Assembly (NCBI GenBank): GCA_900552655.1
Contig: USAE01000027.1
Coordinates: 1 to 21,000 of the forward strand
From: an uncultured Clostridium sp.
GTDB taxonomy: Bacteria; Bacillota; Clostridia; TANB77; CAG-508
Length of the DNA stretch: 21,000 nt
Direction: 5' to 3'
This document shows positions 7,831 through 14,887 of this stretch, in pieces. The first letter of the stretch is position 1. Every line of letters begins with the position of its first letter. The notes under the pieces were generated by a model. The model did not search any database. It was not told the origin of the DNA and saw nothing but the letters and a program-made list of their open reading frames with translations. The translations under genes and the position numbers were made by a program.

Positions 7831-8275
7831 ATCTTCTAAATATCTTTTTAATTCTATTTAATACTCTTTTAAAGAAGCTTTCTTTATATGGTACTATCTC
7901 TACTTTCTTATTTTCTTCTTGTTCTAATTTATTTTCCTTAAATAAATTATCCACTCCATATTTTTCTCTTTTTTCTTTCTCTATAGCAATTTGATTATTC
8001 TTTAAAATAACATCTAGTTTTTGTTTCTGTATTTCTGTTGCAAAATATTTTTTAAAATATACTACCAATATAGCATACGCTTTTCTTGATATTTGGCACT
8101 CTTCTAATCTTGCATTTGGACTTAAGATATATTTATAAGTTTTATCACAATTTTCTTTCAAAAATTCTATTTCTTCTGTAGGAATTTTTGCAACCTCTTC
8201 TTTAGGCAGTCTTTTTAATATTTCTAAAACTTGTGTATACGCCATTTTATATGTTACTTTATCGGTTTGGATCAT
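7829..8275 (-). CDS. Conserved-looking 148-aa hypothetical protein of the T7SS operon
   Basis: The protein starts MIQTDKVTYKMAYTQVLEIL and is rich in charged helices: KEEVAKIPTEEIEFLKENCD, then ISRKAYAILVVYFKKYFA, then an EKEKREKYGVDN segment. It ends in a basic amphipathic stretch, FFKRVLNRIKKIFRR, that could touch the inner membrane face. There is no signal peptide or membrane helix. I chose ATG 8275 because a GGGAGG lies 9 nt before it and it overlaps the end of the 809-aa gene by 17 nt; the open frame continues upstream to 8332 without a ribosome site. I recognise the general type as a hypothetical protein of gut Clostridia but know no function. Its position just before the WXG gene suggests a chaperone, regulator or accessory protein of secretion. 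That is inference. Confidence 0.7.
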   Translation of the reverse strand: MIQTDKVTYKMAYTQVLEILKRLPKEEVAKIPTEEIEFLKENCDKTYKYILSPNARLEECQISRKAYAILVVYFKKYFATEIQKQKLDVILKNNQIAIEKEKREKYGVDNLFKENKLEQEENKKVEIVPYKESFFKRVLNRIKKIFRR

Positions 8276-10688
8276 TTCTATTTGCCTCCCTATTTTTATC
8301 TTTTGCAAGCTGTGCTTCTGCTTCCATAACATCTTCTATGCCTATTTTTTCTTTACCTAATGCTAATTTTATTAAATTATCATATTGCTTTTTAGTTGGA
8401 ATATTTTGCTTATCTATAATATATTCCTCTGCGCCTACTCTTTCCATGGTAGTATTTATCTTTTCTATAAGCTCTACTGTTTTTATTGTATTTTGTGTTT
8501 TACTTATAGGTTTCTTTTTGTCACATTTTTCGTACAAGTCTTGTTCCTCTAGTATAATTTGCATTGTTCTTACCAAGTCTTCTGTTCTATCGTCATTTAT
8601 ATCAAAACCTTCTAAATACTCATCAATTGTTTTGGTTATATTATTATATTCATTTTCGAAATCTTCTCTAAAACGTTCATTGCTAATCATTTGTGTAAAA
8701 GATTCGTCCTTTTCATCTGGCTTTCTATTAAGTAGCCATCCTGCCATATTAGTTTCATATGTATTTAATAATTCATGTAACTTTTCTGGATTCTTTGTTT
8801 CTTCAAAATCTTTTCTAATTTTTTCTAGTCTTTGTATCTGATTGTCTTTTATTTTTTCTTTATTTAAAAGCACTACTGGAATATTCCAATCTGTTGCAGC
8901 CTTATAGGCATTTTCTATATTTTTCTCTGTGGAATCTTCAAAAATAATAACATAATCCGGTTTTGTTTCTTTCCTCTCTACCGCAACTTCGCTATATACT
9001 CTTCTAGAATTATATGGCATAGATTTAGCTGTTAAATATTTCTTTTGCACTGCACTATATCCAAATTCATTTGAAAATGTATTTATATCTGTATTTCCCA
9101 TCATTTTAACATTTTTACTATTCACAGAAGTAAAACCATACATTACTCCATTTTCACCTACTGGTGCCATTCCCATAAAGTCTTGGTTTACATATGTCAT
9201 CGAAATAATATGATTAAATGTGTTATCACTTGTTTTCCATTTTTCTTTTAAATTTTCATGTTCAGCTAGTTTTCCTTCACTTATAAATCCTGCATCCGTA
9301 CTATGTAATAATAAGTTAAAATCTTCTCCTGGCTCTATTTGTAGTATACTTTTTCCATTGTGTTCTATTATAGTTCGTTTTAATGTACTGTCTAGCTCTT
9401 TTTTAGTTTTGGCTAATTCTTCTGTATAACTTAGAGCATATTCTCTTTCTATTTCACTTTTTATTTCTTCTATTTCTTCTATATTTTGATTATGAAATTT
9501 AGAAAAATCTAGGGCTTCTACATTTTGAATTTCCAGTACTTTAGTTATACTTTGTATAAATTTTTTTCCTTTCTCGGAATTTAGTTTTTCTATATCCACA
9601 GCATACATTTCTAATATTGAATTTGCTTCCTTTATAGAAATGGAAAAATATTTATTAAGATATAAGTTCTTAAGTTTATCTGATTTTGTTTCTCTATTGC
9701 TAAAATATTCTTTACTTTCATCATAATTTATAATTTTTTGATATTCATCATTAAATTTTTCTTCTAAATCATTTTCGTAATTTTCAGAATATGGAACCGC
9801 TATTATTTTTTCATCTCTTTTAGATTTATTATTCCTTAGTGCTGAATCTATTAAATTTGAAGATACTTTTTCTGTTAATCTATCTACAGTAATTTCATAG
9901 CAATTATTTGTAAAATATTTTATTAAACTTCCTGCTAAATTTACACTTTCACTTAGTTCTTGCTTTTGGCTGACTTTATTTGCTACTATTTGCAATAGCT
10001 CCGGATTTTCTTTTGATAAAATATCTAATTGTATACTTAAATTTGGAAATTTAAGTGCATATAATACAAATTCTTCTTCAAAATTTTTATATATTTCGTC
10101 TTTAAAAATTGCAAAGTTTGTATTGTCCAATGCTTTAGAGTTCTCTTTTAATGCTTTTTCTAGTTTTTCTATTTTTTCATCTGTAAATATTCCTTGTTCA
10201 TAGCAGTACAAAAAATTTGACATATCTGTATATTTCGTAAAATAATTTAATATTTCTTGGTAATTTTCTCCCTCTACTTTATCTCTTCTTTTTAATATGT
10301 CTTCTTTTACTTTTTCTTGTAATGTCTTACCCATTTTAGAAAATTCAAAATTAGATTGAGATACTGGTTTCATAAAAACTTCTGTTGTATTTTCTTCTGT
10401 ATAAAAAATTTCTCCATTATCCATTTTATCAGAAATTAACTGAATTATTTTATTTCTATCTTCTTCAGTAACTTTGGTATTCCCTATTATGTGCATTAAG
10501 TTTTTAATAGAATATTGTCGTAAATTTTCTACATTTTCTTTAGACATTAATTCTAATATTTCTCTATATCTCAATTCTTTATTGCCATTACAATTCTCGA
10601 GAATTCCAATTGAAGAGTCTATTATATTTATTCCATAATAGCAAAACCAATCTTGTCTTTCTATAAATCTTTTAGATAATTCTTTCAT
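8259..10688 (-). CDS. 809-aa protein of unknown function in the T7SS operon
   Basis: This large soluble protein has no signal peptide, membrane helix or WXG/LXG turn. Residues 1-440 are alpha-helical and charged. A distinct middle module (about 450-600) contains LLLHSTDAGF (His about 462), YVNQDFMGMAP, GVMYGFTSV, RRVYSEVAVER and KPDYVIIFED followed by NIPVVLLNKEKI. The rest is helical and ends in a charged NRNDPNR tail. The beta-strand spacing with an HST at the start and a late SEV glutamate is reminiscent of ADP-ribosyltransferase folds, but this is speculation. I do not recognise a named family. The gene follows two membrane-protein genes after 81 nt and overlaps the 148-aa gene by 17 nt, so it is probably co-expressed with the secretion locus, either as an effector or as a cytosolic partner. 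Confidence 0.75.
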   Translation of the reverse strand: MKELSKRFIERQDWFCYYGINIIDSSIGILENCNGNKELRYREILELMSKENVENLRQYSIKNLMHIIGNTKVTEEDRNKIIQLISDKMDNGEIFYTEENTTEVFMKPVSQSNFEFSKMGKTLQEKVKEDILKRRDKVEGENYQEILNYFTKYTDMSNFLYCYEQGIFTDEKIEKLEKALKENSKALDNTNFAIFKDEIYKNFEEEFVLYALKFPNLSIQLDILSKENPELLQIVANKVSQKQELSESVNLAGSLIKYFTNNCYEITVDRLTEKVSSNLIDSALRNNKSKRDEKIIAVPYSENYENDLEEKFNDEYQKIINYDESKEYFSNRETKSDKLKNLYLNKYFSISIKEANSILEMYAVDIEKLNSEKGKKFIQSITKVLEIQNVEALDFSKFHNQNIEEIEEIKSEIEREYALSYTEELAKTKKELDSTLKRTIIEHNGKSILQIEPGEDFNLLLHSTDAGFISEGKLAEHENLKEKWKTSDNTFNHIISMTYVNQDFMGMAPVGENGVMYGFTSVNSKNVKMMGNTDINTFSNEFGYSAVQKKYLTAKSMPYNSRRVYSEVAVERKETKPDYVIIFEDSTEKNIENAYKAATDWNIPVVLLNKEKIKDNQIQRLEKIRKDFEETKNPEKLHELLNTYETNMAGWLLNRKPDEKDESFTQMISNERFREDFENEYNNITKTIDEYLEGFDINDDRTEDLVRTMQIILEEQDLYEKCDKKKPISKTQNTIKTVELIEKINTTMERVGAEEYIIDKQNIPTKKQYDNLIKLALGKEKIGIEDVMEAEAQLAKDKNREANRNDPNR

Positions 10689-10716
10689 TTGTTTTTTCCT
10701 ATACCTTTTTATTAAT

Positions 10717-10748
10717 CCGGGATTAAGGGACGGTCCTTAAAATCCCGG
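10717..10748. repeat. GGGATT/AATCCC palindrome (copy A)
   Basis: CCGGGATT and AATCCCGG form a perfect 8-bp outer stem around AAGGGACGGTCCTT, which can pair internally. It lies in the 81-nt gap between the second DUF2238 gene and the 809-aa gene. A sister copy with a longer stem is at 19881-19918, and a decayed one lies near 6784. The GGGACGGTCC core resembles REP-like palindromes of Firmicutes. Confidence 0.6.
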
Positions 10749-10769
10749 TTTTATTTTTCTTATATATAC

Positions 10770-11561
10770 TTATTCTGATTCGTTTATTTTCATTGTAGGA
10801 ATAAAATTCTCTGCAAATTTATATTCATCCCTATTTTTTATATATAACATTCCTATTATAGAAAATACTATAGCTCCAATAAAATTAACCATTAAGTCTT
10901 TCATTGTATCTTTTAAACCTATATCTAAATTTCCACCAGTAATAACAAATTCTTTCATTTCTCCATTTTCTTCGTACTTTATTATACTTTCTTGAATATT
11001 ATCTATTTTTATTGGAATATTTTTTCCTGTTTCATTAATTAATACAGATGAAATTGATGATGTAATTCTATCTTTTTGCATATCTGTTCTAGTAAAATTA
11101 TCTGAACCATATTCAAAAAATTCCCATACTACACCTATTGTCATAGAAAAACAAAATGCTACTAATGCTACAAAGATTGGTGACATTTTTAAGTGAAACT
11201 TTGGACTTCTATTTAGTATATCTATAAGTGAAAATCCTATAGCAGCACATAAAAATCCATTTATTGTATGTAGCATAGTATCCCAAAATTTAAATATTCC
11301 ATAAAAGTTTTGTATCTCTCCTAAAATTTCTGCTGAAAATATGAAAAGTAATATTACTGTTTCTAAGGCATTTGGTAATTTTATATTTAATTTTCTATCT
11401 ATGATTGAAGGAATTGTAAATAAAATTAGTGTTAGTATTCCCAAAAACACATTTTCAAAATCTCCTCTAAGAGCTTGTGTAACTATCGTTATAATTACTA
11501 ATATTCTTAATACTATACATACTGTTAAATCTCTTTTTCTAAATGTTCTTTGTTTTTTCAT
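10770..11561 (-). CDS. DUF2238/YjdF-like membrane protein (second of a tandem pair)
   Basis: This 263-aa integral membrane protein has about six helices. It carries the family's polar signature within the membrane: FWDTMLHTINGF, then IGVVWEFFEYGSD, then GLKDTMKDLMVNFIGA. It is a paralogue of the next upstream gene, with which it overlaps by 23 nt; a GGGGG ribosome site lies inside that gene's end. Unlike its partner it has an insertion of about 50 residues after WEFFEYGSDNF, containing SVLINETGKNIPIKID and EENGEMKEFVITGG, probably a soluble loop. YjdF/DUF2238 proteins have no established function; conserved W-D-H and W-E residues suggest a site in the bilayer. Its link to T7SS is by operon position only, and the gap to the 809-aa gene carries a palindrome. 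Confidence 0.8.
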   Translation of the reverse strand: MKKQRTFRKRDLTVCIVLRILVIITIVTQALRGDFENVFLGILTLILFTIPSIIDRKLNIKLPNALETVILLFIFSAEILGEIQNFYGIFKFWDTMLHTINGFLCAAIGFSLIDILNRSPKFHLKMSPIFVALVAFCFSMTIGVVWEFFEYGSDNFTRTDMQKDRITSSISSVLINETGKNIPIKIDNIQESIIKYEENGEMKEFVITGGNLDIGLKDTMKDLMVNFIGAIVFSIIGMLYIKNRDEYKFAENFIPTMKINESE

Positions 11562-12162
11562 TTTTTCCCCCTATTAATTCTTTTATTTTTTGGATTATAA
11601 CTATGCCTACTGTTCCTAGTGTTACCGAAATTAAATCTATCATTGTGTCTTTAATAGCGTCTTGCCCAACAAAGCCTTTTGCTACTTGCATATTTTGACC
11701 TAAAAAAGTGTCTACAAAAAATTCAAATAGTTCCCAAACAACACCTGTGGCAAGTGAAAAACATACTCCAAATGCAATAATTGTTTTTTTATTTATATTG
11801 CTATCTGCTAATGTGTTATTTAACTGTTTTATAACCGTTTCTCCTACAAAGAAAAATATAACTCCAGACAAAGTATGTAACATTGTGTCCCACCATAAAA
11901 ATTTACCATAAAAACCTAGTGCTGTTCCTAAACATTGTGCCGAAAAAATAAAAAGTATAATTGATATTTTTAAATTATTCTCTAGTTTTATTTTTAGAAT
12001 TTTTTCTACAAATACATCATAAAAAGTTAATATCATTGTTAAAATTAGAATTCCTATATTTTTATATTCTTTTTTAAAAATTAGAAAAATAGTAATTATA
12101 GCAATTAAAATTCTAATAATATTAGCAATTACCTTATATATGTCTTTTTTTTCCTTTTTCAT
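11539..12162 (-). CDS. DUF2238/YjdF-like membrane protein (first of a tandem pair)
   Basis: This 207-aa polytopic membrane protein has hydrophobic segments at about 8-28, 34-50, 65-85, 95-112, 128-150 and 175-195. The signature runs LWWDTMLHTLSG, then ATGVVWELFEFFVD, then AIKDTMIDLISVTLG, matching the neighbouring gene. Start ATG 12162 follows CAAGGAG with an 8-nt spacer. It is the first gene of the transcript that continues through the paralogue and, without a visible terminator, the 809-aa and 148-aa genes. An extended -10 promoter lies 31 nt upstream. Family assignment is by motif; biochemical function is unknown. Confidence 0.8.
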   Translation of the reverse strand: MKKEKKDIYKVIANIIRILIAIITIFLIFKKEYKNIGILILTMILTFYDVFVEKILKIKLENNLKISIILFIFSAQCLGTALGFYGKFLWWDTMLHTLSGVIFFFVGETVIKQLNNTLADSNINKKTIIAFGVCFSLATGVVWELFEFFVDTFLGQNMQVAKGFVGQDAIKDTMIDLISVTLGTVGIVIIQKIKELIGGKNEKTKNI

Positions 12163-12192
12163 ACAATATTCTCCTTGTTTTATATTACTACA

Positions 12193-12201
12193 AGTATAAC
12201 A
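12193..12201 (-). promoter_or_regulatory. Extended -10 promoter of the DUF2238-led operon
   Basis: On the minus strand TGTTATACT gives TG-N-TATACT, an extended -10 element, about 31 nt before ATG 12162. No good -35 is seen, as usual for extended -10 promoters. An inverted repeat lies about 60 nt upstream. Confidence 0.5.
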
Positions 12202-12259
12202 TAATCTTTTTTTAGTTACTACATAAAATAAAAATAATTTCGGTGATCTTTTTGGACAT

Positions 12260-12278
12260 TTTTTAGTTCAACTAAAAA
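12260..12278. repeat. 9-bp inverted repeat upstream of the DUF2238 operon
   Basis: TTTTTAGTT and AACTAAAAA flank a single C. The half-site TTTTAGTT recurs nearby at about 12211 and 12333, both followed by AC. The compact centre fits a dimeric regulator site better than an RNA hairpin. It is AT-rich, so chance cannot be excluded. Confidence 0.35.
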
Positions 12279-12306
12279 GAACTGATTTGTTGCTAAAAAA
12301 ATAAAA

Positions 12307-12361
12307 AAGATATTAGAAAATAAAGTAAACATTTTAGTTACATCCTATTTTTTAATATCTT
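12307..12361 (-). terminator. Probable terminator after the 71-aa gene
   Basis: On the minus strand AAGATATTA pairs with TAATATCTT across a 37-nt loop and is followed by a T-rich run (TTTTATTTTTTTAGC). It lies about 90 nt after the stop at 12449. The stem is short and the loop long, so efficiency is uncertain. Confidence 0.5.
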
Positions 12362-12448
12362 CAAATTAATTACTTAATATTTTTATTTCTAATATAGTCT
12401 CCTTTAAATTCATTTTCTAGTATATCCATGTGTAATTTGGAGAAAATC

Positions 12449-12664
12449 TTACTGATCCTCATACCATTTTGCAAATTCTTGCATTGCCTGTACTGAACCA
12501 TCAACTTTTCTTCGATTTTCTCTTTCTTCTGAATCCATTTCTGCTAATGTTTTTTCGAATCCCTCTGGTTTAAAAATATACCATAAATCTGACCATTTTT
12601 CATCTCTATCTAATCCTTGTATTTTTTCCGATAAATTTCCAGGATGCCTTCCATTTTTATACAT
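12449..12664 (-). CDS. 71-aa hypothetical protein
   Basis: This acidic soluble protein starts MYKNGRHPGNLSEKIQGLDR, has a Trp-rich centre (EKWSDLWYIFKPEGFEKTLAEM) and ends MQEFAKWYEDQ. It has no membrane segment or recognised motif. It begins 24 nt after the AlbA_2 regulator gene ends. The ribosome site is weak (AAAAGAG about 13 nt before ATG), so translation may be coupled to the gene in front. I do not recognise a family; the ordered composition with clustered Trp and the tight spacing argue for a real gene. Confidence 0.5.
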   Translation of the reverse strand: MYKNGRHPGNLSEKIQGLDRDEKWSDLWYIFKPEGFEKTLAEMDSEERENRRKVDGSVQAMQEFAKWYEDQ

Positions 12665-12688
12665 AACAAAATTGTTAATCTCTTTTCT

Positions 12689-14113
12689 TTATTTTAGCAC
12701 TTTCCAATATCCTGTTTTTCTAGATCCTATTCTTTCAATATATCCTTTTTCTTTTAATTCTTTTATGTTTCTTTTTATTGTTATTTCAGAAATATTTAAT
12801 TGAATAGCCATATCTTTTTGTCTTATTTTTGGATTTCTTTTTAATATATTTAAAGTATCATTTAAAGTATCATTTAAAGTATCATTTAAAGTATCATTTG
12901 CCAAATTTATTAAATCTTTCTCGTCTAATTTTTCGTCTCTTAGTAATGGAATTGTAACTCTAAACATTTCTTTATCTTCAAAAACAGGTGGTTTTCCTGA
13001 ATATAAATAAGAATTTTTTGTAATTTTTATAAATCCACTACCTAATTCATCTGCATATCCTATTTCTCTAAAAAATTTAGCAATAGTTGGATTTTTGGCA
13101 AATGGCGTATAATTTTTTATTGTAAGTAATCCATTTGTTCTAAATGAATTTGGATTTTCACATATTAGTTTATCTTTATATATAATTACTCTACTTGTAT
13201 GTCCATCTGTTATATCTCTGTGCATAAGCATATTTAAAACAACTTCACGTGCCATTACATTTCTAGGACTTACTCTTCTTGAATTTTCATCTAATGCAAA
13301 TCTATCCATTGTATATTTCGCTACAAAATCTATTATTCTATCATACATTTCAATTAAATTTGTTTCCACAAAGTCACGGTCATCATATCTATCTAAATCA
13401 TCTATTCTATATAAAGCATCGGTTCTACAATATGGATTAATATTAGAAATAATTTTATCTTTACCAAATAGCATAACTCCTGCAAGCGTTACTCCTTGTT
13501 TACCTGTTTCTCTATCTATCTTATACAAACCTGCACTTTTTAATAATTCTTCATCTGTCATATCCATCCAAATATGTCTTTTTTTCACATTTGAATTAGC
13601 TAGTTTTCTTGCTTTTTCAATTAAATCATGTCTTAAATCTTCCTCAATAGAAACATATGGATAAATTGTATCTTCATCAAATATCTTTCTCTTTTTGTTA
13701 TGAATACTTGCAATTAATGGTATGTTATTTGATATATCAAAATCACCTTCATAATTTCTAATGAATACTTTACCTTTACATTTATGAATTTCTGTTGACT
13801 CTTCAATATGTGTATATAAAATCATCTTTCCATCTATTTTTATTTCGTTCAATTCTGACAATATTGTTGGATTAATAATTTCTTTGTTATTGCATTGTGT
13901 AGTATAATCCTTTATGATTCTTTCTTTTTTATCTTTATCTATACCAATAATTTCTTTTTTGTCATTTACACCTAAAATAATATAACCACCTGTAGTATTT
14001 AAAAATGAACATACTGTCTCAAATATACTTTTAGGTAAGCCATTATTTGCTTCTTTTAATTCTGTATTAACATTTTCGCCCAATAAAATAATATTCTTAA
14101 TATTCTCTTCCAT
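12689..14113 (-). CDS. AlbA_2 (Schlafen-type) domain transcriptional regulator / ATP-binding protein
   Basis: This 474-aa protein is of the RecG-like helicase or Schlafen AlbA_2 family. The AlbA_2 domain is N-terminal (about 10-130) with the signature NTTGGYIILGVND at about 39-51. A middle region and an HATPase_c_4-type domain follow (NVMAREVVLNMLMHRDITDG, then GYADELGSGFIKI). A C-terminal winged helix (about 430-474) contains QKDMAIQLNISEITIKRNIK. Such proteins are DNA-binding regulators or stress proteins; many are poorly studied. The linker at 406-421 is four copies of NDTL, encoded by a perfect 12-bp tandem repeat. ATG 14113 follows GAGGAG and is preferred over an upstream in-frame ATG at 14152 that lacks a site. 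It is followed closely by the 71-aa gene. Confidence 0.85.
   Translation of the reverse strand: MEENIKNIILLGENVNTELKEANNGLPKSIFETVCSFLNTTGGYIILGVNDKKEIIGIDKDKKERIIKDYTTQCNNKEIINPTILSELNEIKIDGKMILYTHIEESTEIHKCKGKVFIRNYEGDFDISNNIPLIASIHNKKRKIFDEDTIYPYVSIEEDLRHDLIEKARKLANSNVKKRHIWMDMTDEELLKSAGLYKIDRETGKQGVTLAGVMLFGKDKIISNINPYCRTDALYRIDDLDRYDDRDFVETNLIEMYDRIIDFVAKYTMDRFALDENSRRVSPRNVMAREVVLNMLMHRDITDGHTSRVIIYKDKLICENPNSFRTNGLLTIKNYTPFAKNPTIAKFFREIGYADELGSGFIKITKNSYLYSGKPPVFEDKEMFRVTIPLLRDEKLDEKDLINLANDTLNDTLNDTLNDTLNILKRNPKIRQKDMAIQLNISEITIKRNIKELKEKGYIERIGSRKTGYWKVLK
12851..12898. repeat. Four-unit 12-bp tandem repeat inside the AlbA_2 gene
   Basis: TAAAGTATCATT is repeated four times without a mismatch, coding for NDTL repeats between the ATP-binding and winged-helix domains. 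The unit is a multiple of three, so changes in copy number keep the frame and alter only linker length. Confidence 0.9.
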
Positions 14114-14180
14114 AACGGCTTTTCTCCTCTCATAATATTCATAGTATACCATAATATCTTATTATTTACTACATTTAAAC

Positions 14181-14224
14181 AAAAAACAATTAGTAAATTT
14201 TTATAAATCTACTAATTGTTTTTT
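14181..14224 (-). terminator. 15-bp hairpin terminator after the deacetylase remnant
   Basis: AAAAAACAATTAGTA (14181-14195) and TACTAATTGTTTTTT (14210-14224) are perfect arms with a 14-nt loop, ending in T on either strand. It lies just after the deacetylase stop at 14252 and before the AlbA_2 gene. No plus-strand gene leads into it, so its use is on the minus strand. Confidence 0.8.
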
Positions 14225-14251
14225 ACACCTAAATAAATTATTACTCTCATA

Positions 14252-14713
14252 TTATATTTCTCCAATGTTAATTCCGGACATTAAGAATTTAGGTGTATGA
14301 TTTCCTACTATATGCCCCTCATTAATCATTCTTTTTACCAATTCTTCATTTGTATTTAAATAGTGACCCGTTATAAAAAAAGTAGCCTTCACATTGTTTT
14401 CCTTTAAAACATCTAACATCTTTTCTGTATATCCAGCCTCATAACCTTCATCAAATGTTAAATATACATTTTTCTTATCTGCATTTCCAATGTACATACC
14501 ATCATATTGTTCCATTAACTCTGCATTTTCTTTTCCCACATCTGGTCTTTTGTGTTCTTTTTCTCTTTTTATTCCCCAACCAATCTTTTTATTATTTAGA
14601 GCACTTCCACTAGTATATTGAAGCTTATTATTGTTATAAAATGTAAATATTAGTAAAAAAAGTAAAATAATTCCACATAGCGAAAAAAGTAATTTTTTGT
14701 CAAAAATTTTCAT
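14252..14713 (-). pseudogene. Polysaccharide deacetylase (PdaA-like), truncated
   Basis: The 153-aa product starts with a membrane anchor (about 9-25) and a short linker. The N-terminal half of a NodB-type deacetylase follows: VYLTFDEGYEAGYTEKMLDV (catalytic D at 88) and VKATFFITGHYL. The family then continues GNH(S/T)xxHP, giving two metal-binding His. Here the protein reads GNHT (His139) and then an unrelated PKFLMSGINIGEI tail and stop. The second His, the RPP motif and the rest of the barrel are absent, and the next bases are the terminator. PdaA-type enzymes deacetylate muramic acid residues in peptidoglycan; this remnant should be inactive. A GGAGGG ribosome site precedes ATG 14713. A deletion that removed the 3' half is the simplest cause. 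Confidence 0.8.
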
Positions 14714-14744
14714 ACTTTTATCCCTCCAATATTATTTTTTCATA

Positions 14745-14773
14745 TTGACATTATCAATTTTTTAGATTATATT
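14745..14773 (+). promoter_or_regulatory. Strong promoter upstream of the agr response regulator
   Basis: TTGACA (14745-14750), a 17-nt spacer and TATATT (14768-14773) are near the sigma-A consensus. Transcription would begin near 14780, giving a leader of about 108 nt before ATG 14888. That leader contains two copies of TATTATTGG (14779-14787, 14826-14834). Confidence 0.6.
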
Positions 14774-14830
14774 GTATTTATTATTGGAAAATATAGGTAA
14801 TAGTCTTTATTTATATTTTTTTGTCTATTA

Positions 14831-14858
14831 TTGGTAATTCAATATTTTTCTATATAAT
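14831..14858 (+). promoter_or_regulatory. Second possible agrA promoter with an overlapping regulator-like site
   Basis: TATAAT (14853-14858) lies 16 nt after a weak -35, TTGGTA (14831-14836). The -35 overlaps ATTGGTAA (14830-14837), the same word found in the direct repeat upstream of agrB; ATAGGTAA occurs at 14793-14800. This is consistent with autoregulation but unproved. Confidence 0.35.
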
Positions 14859-14887
14859 AGTATATATATTATTTAGGAGGTGAAGAT

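Noticed and set aside
12368..12460. Short minus-strand frame overlapping the end of the 71-aa gene (about 30 aa, ending DYIRNKNIK)
   Set aside because: No ribosome site, no recognisable composition, and it runs into the terminator region; it could be chance.
12851..12898. CRISPR-like array
   Set aside because: The repeats are contiguous 12-mers with no spacers and are in frame inside a protein gene.
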